Assembly (NCBI RefSeq): GCF_022179445.1
Contig: NZ_BPQU01000008.1
Span: 1-64,000, forward strand
Length of the DNA stretch: 64,000 nucleotides
From: Methylobacterium mesophilicum
Lineage (GTDB): Bacteria > Pseudomonadota > Alphaproteobacteria > Rhizobiales > Beijerinckiaceae
Direction of reading: 5' to 3'
The position numbers and the translations under genes were made by a program. This document shows positions 17,095-24,693 of this stretch, in pieces; the first letter of the stretch is position 1, and each line of letters starts with the position of its first letter. The notes under the pieces were generated by a model that was not told the origin of the DNA, did no database searches, and saw only the letters and a list, made by a program, of their open reading frames with translations.

Positions 17095-18825
17095 TCAGGC
17101 CGCCGCGTCGAGCAGGGAGGCGCCGGGGCGCACATGGGTGAAGGCGACGGGCTCCATGGTGACGTCGAGGCCGGCCGCACCCTGGCGCACCACGGTGTAG
17201 TGCGAGGTGGCGAGATCCGAGGCGTCGGGGAAGTCCTCGCGGAAATGCGCCCCGCGGCTGTCGGTGCGGGCCAGCGCCGCGGCGCGGATCGAGCGGCTGA
17301 CGAGAACGAGGTTCTCGAGGTTGAGCCGGTCCATCCAGGTCAGGTTGTAGCGGCGGTCGCCGTCGGGGATGCCGGCCTCCGCGACCGCGGCGGCGAGGGC
17401 ATCGAGGCGCTCGCCGGCCCGCGCCAGCCCGGGCGCGTCGCGCAGGATGCCGACATCGTCCCACATGGTCGCGTAGAGGGCCTCCCGGATCGCCCCGAGG
17501 TCCCCGGCCGGGCGCCCGAGGGGACCGTAGGCGCGGGCGAGCCCGGCCTCGACCGCGCGGGGATCGGGCTCGGCGAGGAACCGCATGCCCCGGATGTCGC
17601 GGGCCATGGCGGAGCCGGCCAGCCCTCCGAAGACCGTCGAGTTGGCGACGCCGTTGCCGCCGAGGCGGTTGGCCCCGTGCACCCCGCCGGTATCCTCCCC
17701 GGCCGCGTAGAGGCGCGGCAGCTCGGTGCCGCAGCCGGGGCGGAAGGCAACCCCGCCCATCATGTAATGGGCTGTGGGGATTACCTCGACCAGGCCCCCG
17801 GCGAGGTCGAATCCGCAATCGGCGCAGCGTTCGACCATGCCCTTGAACTTGCGCCGCACGTCCTCGGGGCCGAGATGGCTCATCTGGATGTAGACGCCCC
17901 CGTTCGGAGTGGCATGCCCGTCGCGGATGCGCCGCATGATCGAGCGGCTGACGACGTCGCGTGTCGCCCGCTCCGCGCGGGGATCGTAGTGGTGCATGAA
18001 GCGCTCGGCCGAGGCGTCGAGCAGGTAACCTCCGGCCCCGCGCAGGCCTTCCTCCAGCACCGTTCCGGTCATCCGGGTGCCGGCCCCCGCCAGCAGGCCG
18101 GTGGGATGGAACTGGACCATCTCCATGTCGCGCAGGGGCAAGCCCGCGCGGAGCGCCATGGCAAGGCCGTCGCAGGTCTTGTCGCCCGACGGCGTGTGGA
18201 ACTTGTACATGGTCGGGCCGCCGCCCGTGGCGAGCAGGGTCGCCTTGGCCCGCACCAGGACCGGGATGCCGGTCCGCATGTCGAGCATCAGCACCCCGGC
18301 GAGGCCGGAGCCGTCGGCGGCGGGGATCAGCTCGAGGGCGCGGTGATCCTCCAGGCGCCGGACGTCGCGGCGCCAGACCTGCTCGGAGAGGCGGTTGATG
18401 ATCTCGATGCCGGTGAGGTCGCCCTTGTGCACGGTGCGGTCGAAAGTCTGACCGGCGAAGGCCTTCTGGTGGACGCTGCCGTCAGGATTGCGATCGAAGA
18501 AGCAGCCGAGCTCCGTCTCCAGCTCGCGGATGCGGACCTGCGCCTCGGTCACCAGGGTCCAGGCTAGCTCCTGATTGTTGAGCCACTTGCCGCCCTCGAT
18601 CGTGTCCATGAAGTGGCGCTCGACCGAATCGCCCGGGGCGAGGGCGACGTTGTAGCCGCCCTGGACCATGCGGGTGCAGCCGCACTTGCCGAGCAACCCC
18701 TTGACCGCGACGGTGACCTCGAGCTCCGGGGCGGCCTTCTTGGCGTGGAGGGCGGCGAACAGGCCGGCTCCCCCCGAGCCCAGGATGAGGATGTCGGTCT
18801 CGATGGTCATCGGTACGGCGTTCAT
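17095..18825 (-). CDS. SdhA/FrdA-like flavoprotein subunit, possible sulfo-acid dehydrogenase
   Basis: The 576-residue FAD protein aligns along its length with succinate dehydrogenase and fumarate reductase flavoproteins: dinucleotide motif GSGGAGL (16-22), substrate His240 in FHPTG, Glu259, Arg289 in RDVVSRS, His353 in PTAHYMMGG, Arg387 in HGANRLGGN, and SRGAHFRED near the end. Two positions differ. The His that binds FAD covalently in SdhA/FrdA is Cys50 (GKCGCTRMVQGG), and the Thr before the catalytic Glu is Glu258. The start overlaps the beta hydratase stop by 4 bases. It sits with its own Fe-S and membrane subunits, so it is a complete quinone-linked complex acting on a succinate-like substrate. 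Confidence 0.85.
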   Translation of the reverse strand: MNAVPMTIETDILILGSGGAGLFAALHAKKAAPELEVTVAVKGLLGKCGCTRMVQGGYNVALAPGDSVERHFMDTIEGGKWLNNQELAWTLVTEAQVRIRELETELGCFFDRNPDGSVHQKAFAGQTFDRTVHKGDLTGIEIINRLSEQVWRRDVRRLEDHRALELIPAADGSGLAGVLMLDMRTGIPVLVRAKATLLATGGGPTMYKFHTPSGDKTCDGLAMALRAGLPLRDMEMVQFHPTGLLAGAGTRMTGTVLEEGLRGAGGYLLDASAERFMHHYDPRAERATRDVVSRSIMRRIRDGHATPNGGVYIQMSHLGPEDVRRKFKGMVERCADCGFDLAGGLVEVIPTAHYMMGGVAFRPGCGTELPRLYAAGEDTGGVHGANRLGGNGVANSTVFGGLAGSAMARDIRGMRFLAEPDPRAVEAGLARAYGPLGRPAGDLGAIREALYATMWDDVGILRDAPGLARAGERLDALAAAVAEAGIPDGDRRYNLTWMDRLNLENLVLVSRSIRAAALARTDSRGAHFREDFPDASDLATSHYTVVRQGAAGLDVTMEPVAFTHVRPGASLLDAAA

Positions 18826-19430
18826 CGGGAGGCTCCCAAGCTCTCGATGACGGCATCCCGCCGGCTGGCGACGTCGCGCTGGACTTCGGCGAAGAGCGAG
18901 CCGCCGTGCGAATCCATGCCGACCAGAAGCGGTCCGAAATCATGGATCGCGAACTTCCACAGGCTCTCGGGATGGAGGTCGTCGAGGTCGATGTCCTCGA
19001 TCCGCTCGATCCAGGTCGTCTCCAGGGCGGCGGCGCCCCCGACGATGGCGAGGTAGGCGCCACCCTGCTCGGTGAAGGCCTCCAGGGTCTTCGGGCCCAT
19101 GCCGCCCTTGCCGACGATGAGACGCACGCCCTCCCGCCGCATCAGCGCGTCGGTGAAGCGCTCCATCCGCATGGAGGTGGTGGTGCCGATGCAGAACGGC
19201 GCGTAGCCGACGGGGGCCTCGGCCGAGACCGGCACCCGGTGGACGTTGGGCGCGGTGTGGATGACCGCGTGGCCGGCGAGATCGAGATGTGTCCGGCGCT
19301 CCCGGTCGAACATGTGGATCAGGGTGGCATCGCGGATGCCGAACAGCGTCTTCCGCAGGGTGACGGTGTCGCCGACCTTCAGGGCGCGGACCTGCGCCTC
19401 GTCGATCGGCATGTCGAGAACGTGGTGCAT
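18822..19430 (-). CDS. Class I fumarase-like hydratase, beta subunit
   Basis: The 202-residue protein corresponds to the C-terminal domain of class I fumarases and to TtdB of tartrate dehydratase: 'VGDTVTLRKTLFGIRDA', 'IGTTTSMRMERF', 'LIVGKGGMGPKT' and 'GGAAALETTWIERI'. The usual RDxxH motif reads RDATLIH, with two extra residues before His, which suggests an altered active-site loop. It follows the alpha subunit by 38 bp and overlaps the flavoprotein gene by 4 bases. Fumarase, mesaconase and tartrate dehydratase share this fold, so sequence alone does not give the substrate. Confidence 0.8.
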   Translation of the reverse strand: MHHVLDMPIDEAQVRALKVGDTVTLRKTLFGIRDATLIHMFDRERRTHLDLAGHAVIHTAPNVHRVPVSAEAPVGYAPFCIGTTTSMRMERFTDALMRREGVRLIVGKGGMGPKTLEAFTEQGGAYLAIVGGAAALETTWIERIEDIDLDDLHPESLWKFAIHDFGPLLVGMDSHGGSLFAEVQRDVASRRDAVIESLGASR

Positions 19431-19468
19431 GGCGCTGCCCTCCCGGCGGTGTCGATAAGGCGTTCGGG

Positions 19469-20341
19469 TCAGTCGAAGGCGATGCCGCCGGGTGTGAAGA
19501 TCGCCTTGGCCCGGCGGGCCGAATGGCACTGGATGTTCACCGCCACCGGGTTCTGGGTGATGTGGGTCGCGGCGATTTCCACATGGACGGCGAAGCTGGT
19601 GGAGCGGCCGCCGAGCCCCTGCGGGCCGATGCCGAGCTCGTTGACGGCGCGCGACAGCTCCGCCTCGATGCGTGCGCCCTCCGGGTCGGAACAGGCGGTG
19701 CGCAGCTTGCGCGTGGCCGCCACCTTGGCGAGGTGCATGCACAGGTCCGAGGTGCCGCCGATGCCGACGCCGACGATGGTCGGCGGACAGACGCGGCCGC
19801 CGAGCTCGATCACCCGGTCGATGACGAACCGCTTGACCGCGTTGATGCCGTCAGAGGGCAAGAGCATCTGCAGGAACGAGCCGTTCTCCGAGCCCGAGCC
19901 CTTCGGGATCATCTCGACCGACACGGTCTCGGGCCGATCGTCGAAATCCACATGGATGATCGGCACGCGGATGCCGCAGGAGGTCTGCTCGTTCACGCGG
20001 GTGATCGGGTGGACCACCGAGGAGCGCAGGGAGTGCTCGGTGGTGGCGCGGGCACAGCCGCGCCGGATGGCGGCCTTGAGGTCGGCGCCCTCGAAACGCA
20101 CGTCGCGCCCGATCGTCACGTTGTAGATCGGGATGCCGGTATCCTGGCACAGGATGTTCTTGGTGCGCTCGGCCACCGCGATGTTCTCGACCATAGTGCC
20201 GAGGATCGCCCGGCCGGTGGCGCTGGTCTCCTCCCGTGCCAGCTCCGCGAAGCCCGCCTTGATGTCGGGCGGCAGCAGCTTCAGAGCGCGGACGTAGAGG
20301 TCCTTGCACACCGATTCGACTTCCATGAGGTCGAGGTCCAT
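19469..20341 (-). CDS. Class I fumarase-like hydratase, alpha subunit (Fe-S)
   Basis: The 290-residue protein corresponds to the N-terminal domain of class I fumarases and to TtdA. The three cluster cysteines are in place: Cys65 (LCQDTG), Cys185 (VCPPT) and Cys272 (IQCHSARRA). The motif GVGIGGTSD follows Cys185. An AAAGGAG lies 8 bases before the ATG. With the beta subunit it should form an oxygen-sensitive [4Fe-4S] hydro-lyase adding water to a fumarate-like double bond. A dehydrogenase complex encoded on both sides of the hydratase fits an oxidation-hydration sequence on one substrate. Confidence 0.85.
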   Translation of the reverse strand: MDLDLMEVESVCKDLYVRALKLLPPDIKAGFAELAREETSATGRAILGTMVENIAVAERTKNILCQDTGIPIYNVTIGRDVRFEGADLKAAIRRGCARATTEHSLRSSVVHPITRVNEQTSCGIRVPIIHVDFDDRPETVSVEMIPKGSGSENGSFLQMLLPSDGINAVKRFVIDRVIELGGRVCPPTIVGVGIGGTSDLCMHLAKVAATRKLRTACSDPEGARIEAELSRAVNELGIGPQGLGGRSTSFAVHVEIAATHITQNPVAVNIQCHSARRAKAIFTPGGIAFD

Positions 20342-20366
20342 GCCGGTCTCCTTTCAGGGGTTGGGT

Positions 20367-20747
20367 TCAGGCGCCGCCGAGCAGGAACAGGAGCCCCACC
20401 GCGAGCGCCGCTGCCACGCAGGCCGAGACGATGAGCGCCGTCCGCTCCCGGGTCGCGAACCACTCGATGGCGAGCACGCGCAGTCCCAGGACCATGTGCA
20501 GGGCCAGCGCGCTGACGAGGCCCCATTCGGCCGTGCGCACGAAGCCGTTATGGGTCAGCCCGAGGAAGCTCTCGAGGCGGTCGGCCCCCTGCAGCGCGGT
20601 TCCGAGGGCGATGAAATGCATCGGCAGGAACAGGGCCAGGGCGATCCCGGAGAGGCGATGCAGCACGGCGGCGGCGAAGCCCGCGCGCGGCCGCACTGTG
20701 CGGCGGGCGCCGTTCCGGGGGAGGGCGGTCTGTGTCCCGGCGCTCAT
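20367..20747 (-). CDS. SdhC-like haem b membrane anchor subunit
   Basis: The 126-residue protein has three membrane segments. It carries the SdhC signature 'LHRLSGIALALFLPMHF' and a later 'ALHMVLGLRVLAIEW', the expected sites for haem b and quinone binding. Its ATG at 20747 overlaps the stop of the other membrane subunit by 4 bases. It anchors the flavoprotein/Fe-S dimer to the inner membrane and passes electrons to quinone. It is transcribed between the other anchor subunit and the hydratase genes. Confidence 0.75.
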   Translation of the reverse strand: MSAGTQTALPRNGARRTVRPRAGFAAAVLHRLSGIALALFLPMHFIALGTALQGADRLESFLGLTHNGFVRTAEWGLVSALALHMVLGLRVLAIEWFATRERTALIVSACVAAALAVGLLFLLGGA

Positions 20748-21073
20748 GCGACGTAGACCGCCAGCGCCGCGCGCAGGCCGAGGACGAGGAGGAGCGCCGA
20801 GACGGCGAGCATCGCCCCGTCGAGGGAGCGTCCGCGCCAGCGCGTCCACTCGCGCAGGATGCTGCGCAGGCCGATCGGCGCGTGGACGGCGGCCGCCACG
20901 ACGAAGAGTCCGTAGAACAGCAGGAAGGCGAGGTTGCCCTGCGTCCGTCCGAGGATCTCCCCGGCGGTGAGGCCGCCGCGCACGGCGTACAGGATCGTAC
21001 CGAGATGGACCGCAACGGCGACGGCAAGGATCACGGCGGTGCCGCGCTGCGCCACGTAGAGGAGGGGGCTCAT
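20744..21073 (-). CDS. Second membrane anchor subunit of the dehydrogenase complex
   Basis: The 109-residue protein has three hydrophobic segments: 'QRGTAVILAVAVAVHLGTIL', 'NLAFLLFYGLFVVAAAVHAP' and 'AMLAVSALLLVLGLRAAL'. His residues within the first two could ligate haem. It starts at 21073, overlapping the Fe-S subunit stop by 4 bases (ATGA), and ends overlapping the next anchor gene. The order Fe-S, anchor, anchor differs from the classical sdhCDAB order, which supports a separate lineage and not the housekeeping succinate dehydrogenase. Confidence 0.7.
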   Translation of the reverse strand: MSPLLYVAQRGTAVILAVAVAVHLGTILYAVRGGLTAGEILGRTQGNLAFLLFYGLFVVAAAVHAPIGLRSILREWTRWRGRSLDGAMLAVSALLLVLGLRAALAVYVA

Positions 21074-21855
21074 GCCGACCTCCGGAAATGCCGGGCACTG
21101 AACCGCTTCAGGGCGGACCGGGCGGTGGCGCGCTTCAGTCCAGCGATGGCGAAGGTCGGCGCCAGCGCCTTCGGGCAATGCTCCGTGCAACTCATGTGGG
21201 TGTGGCAGGACTGGCAGCCCGCATCCCCGGACACGGCCTCCAGCCGCGCGTCCTGGCCCCGGTCGCGGACGTCGTTCACCAGGGTCCAGGCCCGATTGAG
21301 GGCGGCCGGGCCGAGATAGTCCGGGTTCCAGGTGACCACGTCGCAGGCGGCGTAGCAGACGCCGCAATTGATGCATTCGATGCCGGCATCCACCGCGCGG
21401 CGCTCCGGTGAATCCGGGGCCACCACGGCGAAGTCCTTGGGCGGCGCGTCGCCCGGTTCGAAAGCACCGTGGGCGGCCGTCCATTTCTCGAAGAACGGTT
21501 CCATGTCGACCGCCAGGTCCTTAACCACCGGCAGGTTGCGCAGGGGCTCGAGGGTCAGGCCGCCGTCCTCCGCCACCGCCGCGACGCGGGTTCGGCAGGT
21601 CCAGCGCGGGCGTCCGTTCACCATCATGGCACAGGAGCCGCACATGCCGACCCGGCAGGCGAAGCGATAGGCCAGCGTCGGATCCTGCTCGCGCTGGATC
21701 TCGGTGACCACGTCGAGGATGGTCTGGGCCGGGCGCCGCGCCACGGTGAAGGCCTGGAAGCCGTCGTCCCGCCGGATGCGCACCGTCAGCGTTGCGCCGG
21801 GCACGGCTTCGATCGTGGGATCGGCCAGGGACGCGGTGGGGACCGGAGCGTTCAT
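21070..21855 (-). CDS. SdhB/FrdB-like iron-sulfur subunit
   Basis: The 261-residue protein has a plant-type [2Fe-2S] site (Cys67, Cys72, Cys75, Cys87; CRVGMCGSC and later RWTC). The C-terminal ferredoxin-like domain has CINCGVCYAAC and 'CQSCHTHMSCTEHCPK', enough cysteines for the [3Fe-4S] and [4Fe-4S] clusters of this family. It carries electrons from FAD to the membrane subunits. It begins 3 bp after the stop of the binding protein gene at 21859, so the transporter protein and the dehydrogenase are in one operon. Confidence 0.85.
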   Translation of the reverse strand: MNAPVPTASLADPTIEAVPGATLTVRIRRDDGFQAFTVARRPAQTILDVVTEIQREQDPTLAYRFACRVGMCGSCAMMVNGRPRWTCRTRVAAVAEDGGLTLEPLRNLPVVKDLAVDMEPFFEKWTAAHGAFEPGDAPPKDFAVVAPDSPERRAVDAGIECINCGVCYAACDVVTWNPDYLGPAALNRAWTLVNDVRDRGQDARLEAVSGDAGCQSCHTHMSCTEHCPKALAPTFAIAGLKRATARSALKRFSARHFRRSA

Positions 21856-21858
21856 GCC

Positions 21859-22878
21859 TCAGCGCTCCGCCTTGGCGACGGCGCCGGGAAAGAACAGCTC
21901 GCTCTGATCCGTGGCCTTGGCGGCCACGAGGCCGGCGCGGTTCATGTAGTCGAGATAAGCCAGCATGTTCAGCGGCGCGCTGGTCCACTGGGTCTGCGGC
22001 GCGCGAATGATCTCCACGGCCTCCGCCTCGGTCAGCCGGGCATTCTCCGCCTTGATCCACAGGGCGGCCGCCTTGGCGGGCTCCGCCTTGATCAGCGCCA
22101 GGCTCTCCTCCAGGGCGGCCCGGAAGGCCGCCACGATCTTCGGGTTGGCGGAGACGAAGCGGTTGCTCGCCCAGACGAGATTGAAGGTGTGCGGCCCGCC
22201 CAGCACGTCGTAGCTGTCGAGCACCTTGTGGGCGCGCGGATCCTTCAGCTCCATCTCCTGGAACGGCGGCGAGCCGAAATGCGCGGAGATCTCGGAGCGG
22301 CCGCCGAGCATCGCCGTCTGCGCGTCGGGATGACCCATCGAGACCGTCAGCGGATCGAGCTTGCCTTGCTGGCCGGGGCCGAAGGCCTTCTCGGCGGCCA
22401 TCTGCAGGGTGATCGCCTGGATCGAACTCTTCACCGTGGGCAGGGCGATCTTGTCCTTGTCGGTGAAGTCCTTGATCGACTTGACCGCCGGGTTCAGCGA
22501 GACCAGCCAGAGCGGCATCGCATTGAGGGCCGCCACGCCCTTGACCTGCAGATTGGCCCGGGTCCGACCCCAGATCGTCAGCATCGGCCCGACGCCGCCG
22601 GCGGCGAAGTCGAGGTTCCCGGAGAGCAGGGCTTCGTTCATGCCGGAGCCTCCGGTGAAGCGCAGCCACTCGGTCTTGAGCTCCAGGCCCTGCTGGTGGG
22701 CCTGCTTCTCGAGGAGGTGCTCCTCCTCCATTACGGTCAGCGGCAGGTAGGAGATGCCGAATTGCTTGGCGAGGCGCACCACGGAGGCCTCCGCCCGGAC
22801 GGATCCCGAGCCGGCCAGAAGGCTCGCCGAGAGCAGGGCTGCGGCTCCGCAGAGCCGGATGAGACGGCCGAGTGCCAT
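21859..22878 (-). CDS. Periplasmic binding protein of a sulfonate-type ABC transporter (copy 2)
   Basis: This 339-residue SsuA/NMT1-like protein has a signal peptide (cleavage near SVRAEA) and the markers 'FGISYLPLTVMEEEHLL', 'GGSGMNEALLSGNLDFAAGG' and 'AHFGSPPFQEMELKDP'. The ATG follows CAGGAGGAA. It is the first gene of the block that continues with the dehydrogenase, hydratase and ThDP enzyme, so its ligand is likely the pathway substrate. The divergent regulator at 22984 shares the 105-bp promoter region. Confidence 0.85.
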   Translation of the reverse strand: MALGRLIRLCGAAALLSASLLAGSGSVRAEASVVRLAKQFGISYLPLTVMEEEHLLEKQAHQQGLELKTEWLRFTGGSGMNEALLSGNLDFAAGGVGPMLTIWGRTRANLQVKGVAALNAMPLWLVSLNPAVKSIKDFTDKDKIALPTVKSSIQAITLQMAAEKAFGPGQQGKLDPLTVSMGHPDAQTAMLGGRSEISAHFGSPPFQEMELKDPRAHKVLDSYDVLGGPHTFNLVWASNRFVSANPKIVAAFRAALEESLALIKAEPAKAAALWIKAENARLTEAEAVEIIRAPQTQWTSAPLNMLAYLDYMNRAGLVAAKATDQSELFFPGAVAKAER

Positions 22879-22961
22879 GTGTTCCTCCTGCGCAGGCCCG
22901 AATTCTCTGGTCCGGTGCCGAGGGCCACGATAGCCTCGCGTCGACCGCTGTCAACGGTCAT

Positions 22962-22974
22962 ATGTCATATACAT
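22962..22974. promoter_or_regulatory. Candidate operator between gntR2 and the dehydrogenase operon
   Basis: An ATGT-5-ACAT dyad (ATGTCATATACAT) lies 10 bases before the regulator start and 84 bases before the binding-protein start. It is unlike the TCTTNTATAAGACA sites and suits autoregulation by the adjacent regulator. Confidence 0.45.
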
Positions 22975-22983
22975 GAGTTGCCG

Positions 22984-23781
22984 ATGTCGAATCGTATGCG
23001 CTCCGTCGCACCCCAGGCGCATCTTGCAGCCCCGTCACCGGGCGAGACGCCGACCGCGCGCCTGGCCGCTCCTCTTGCGAGCCGTCCGCTCTACCTACAG
23101 GCGCGCGACCTGCTGCTGCGCCGGATCGTGGACGGGACCTGGAAGCCGGGCGGCTACCTGCCGAGCGAGCCGCAGCTGGCCTTCGACCTCGGCGTCTCCA
23201 TCGGGACGATCCGCAAGGCCATGGAGGACCTCGTCGGGCAGGGACTGCTGGAGCGCCAGCACGGACGCGGCACGCAGGTGGTGCCCCATTCGAGTGACCG
23301 GTCGCGGTTCCGCTTCCTGCGCTTCGTCCACGGCGACGGGCGGCCGTTCCGCCCCGTGGCGCACGTCCTCGCGGCCGCGACCGCACGGGCCGATGCGCAG
23401 GATCGGGCCGCCCTCGGCCTGGGAGCGGGGGCGAAGGTGCTGGTCCTGTTGCGGACTCGGAGCGAGGACGGCGTGCCGCTGATCTACGAGCGGATCGCCC
23501 TGCCGGCGGATCCTTTTGCCGCGCTGAAGGCGGAGCCCGGCGCCGAGATGCTGGAGGAGATCTACGTGCTCTATCAGGCGCGCTGCGGCCAGACCGTGGC
23601 GCGGGCGCGGGACACCATCGCCACCGACCGGGCGAGTTCGGCCATGGCGGGCGCCCTCTGCTGTCCGCCGGGGGCGCCCCTGCTGCTGGTGCGCCGGGTC
23701 GCCGTCGCCCTCACCGGCGACCCGATCGAGTACCGCCAGAGCTGGACGGCGGCGCTCGAATACAGGTCCGACCTCGATTGA
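22984..23781 (+). CDS. GntR/HutC family regulator, divergent from the dehydrogenase operon
   Basis: The 265-residue regulator has a winged helix (PLYLQARDLLLRRIVDGTW, LGVSIGTIRKAMEDLV, RQHGRGTQVVP) and a UTRA-type effector domain ending in 'DPIEYRQSWTAALEYRSDLD'. It is a paralogue of the regulator at 7296 but differs in its recognition helix (IGTIRKAM against QGTVRKAL). It sits between the SsuBC-type transporter and the dehydrogenase operon, on the opposite strand, and probably represses the operon from the ATGT-ACAT dyad at 22962. The effector may be the imported sulfonate or an intermediate. Confidence 0.8.
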   Translation: MSNRMRSVAPQAHLAAPSPGETPTARLAAPLASRPLYLQARDLLLRRIVDGTWKPGGYLPSEPQLAFDLGVSIGTIRKAMEDLVGQGLLERQHGRGTQVVPHSSDRSRFRFLRFVHGDGRPFRPVAHVLAAATARADAQDRAALGLGAGAKVLVLLRTRSEDGVPLIYERIALPADPFAALKAEPGAEMLEEIYVLYQARCGQTVARARDTIATDRASSAMAGALCCPPGAPLLLVRRVAVALTGDPIEYRQSWTAALEYRSDLD

Positions 23782-23793
23782 CGCCTGACCCGG

Positions 23794-24693
23794 CTAGGTC
23801 TGCATGCCCCAGCGCTGCAGGGTATGGCGCTCGATGGTCTGGAAGATGAGGTTCTCGACGCAGAGGCCGATGAGGATCACCGTCAGCAGCCCCGCGAAGA
23901 CGTTGGGGATGTCGAGCATGTTCTTGTTCTCGAAGATGAACCACCCGAGGCCGCCCGATCCGGAACTCACCCCGAAGACCAGCTCCGCCGCGATGAGCGT
24001 GCGCCAGGCGAAGGCCCAGCCGACCTTGAGCCCCGTGAGGATGCTGGGGAAGGCCGCCGGGATCAGGATCTTGGTGATCAGCCGGGTGCCGCGCAGTCCG
24101 TAGTTGCGGCCGACCATCTTCAGGGTCCGGCTGACCGAGAGGAAGCCCGAATGGGTGTTCAGCGCGATCGCCCAGGTCACCGAATGGACCAGCACGAAGA
24201 TGAGGCTGCCGTTGCCGAGGCCGAACCAGATCAGCGCCAGCGGCAGCAACGCGATCGCCGGCAACGGATTGAACATCGACGTCATCGTCTCGAGGAAGTC
24301 GGTGCCGATGCGCGAGCTGATCGCGATACCGGTTAGCACCGTCGCCAGCAGGATCCCGAGGGCGTAGCCGATCAGCAGCACCTTGATCGAGCCCCAGGCC
24401 CGCAGCACCAGCGTCCCGTCCGCGACCCCGTGAGCGAAGGCCGTCACGGTGGCGGTGAAGGTCGGGAACAGGAGGTCGTTGTCGAGGTAGCGACCGTAGG
24501 CCTCCCAGATCAGGGCCAGCACCGCCAGGATCGCGAGCTTTCGTAACCAGCCGTGATTGTAGAGGCGCTCGACCGTGGATAGCGGCTTCTCGACGATGGC
24601 GCCGCCATAGGCGCCACCGGTCTCGCGGACGATCTCGGGGCGGGCGGCTCGGAGGAGGATCGGGGACATGAGCGTCTTCGCGGTCCTAGACAT
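23794..24693 (-). CDS. SsuC/TauC-like ABC transporter permease
   Basis: The 299-residue protein has about six membrane segments and the ABC permease coupling motif region 'GRNYGLRGTRLITKILIPAAFPSILTGLKVGWAFAWR'. This matches the sulfonate/nitrate/taurine permease family. It overlaps the ATPase gene by 8 bp and converges on the regulator gene, ending 12 bp from it. It presumably serves both binding proteins of the island. Confidence 0.85.
   Translation of the reverse strand: MSRTAKTLMSPILLRAARPEIVRETGGAYGGAIVEKPLSTVERLYNHGWLRKLAILAVLALIWEAYGRYLDNDLLFPTFTATVTAFAHGVADGTLVLRAWGSIKVLLIGYALGILLATVLTGIAISSRIGTDFLETMTSMFNPLPAIALLPLALIWFGLGNGSLIFVLVHSVTWAIALNTHSGFLSVSRTLKMVGRNYGLRGTRLITKILIPAAFPSILTGLKVGWAFAWRTLIAAELVFGVSSGSGGLGWFIFENKNMLDIPNVFAGLLTVILIGLCVENLIFQTIERHTLQRWGMQT

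Noticed and set aside
15418..18567. 1049-codon plus-strand open frame
   Set aside because: It lies opposite the ThDP enzyme and the flavoprotein, which have full family motifs. Its composition (Gly, Ala, Arg, His) is that of a GC-rich shadow frame.
21469..22983. N-terminal extension of the GntR regulator at 22984
   Set aside because: The frame is open for 770 codons only because of high GC. The first 505 codons are antisense to the Fe-S subunit and binding-protein genes.
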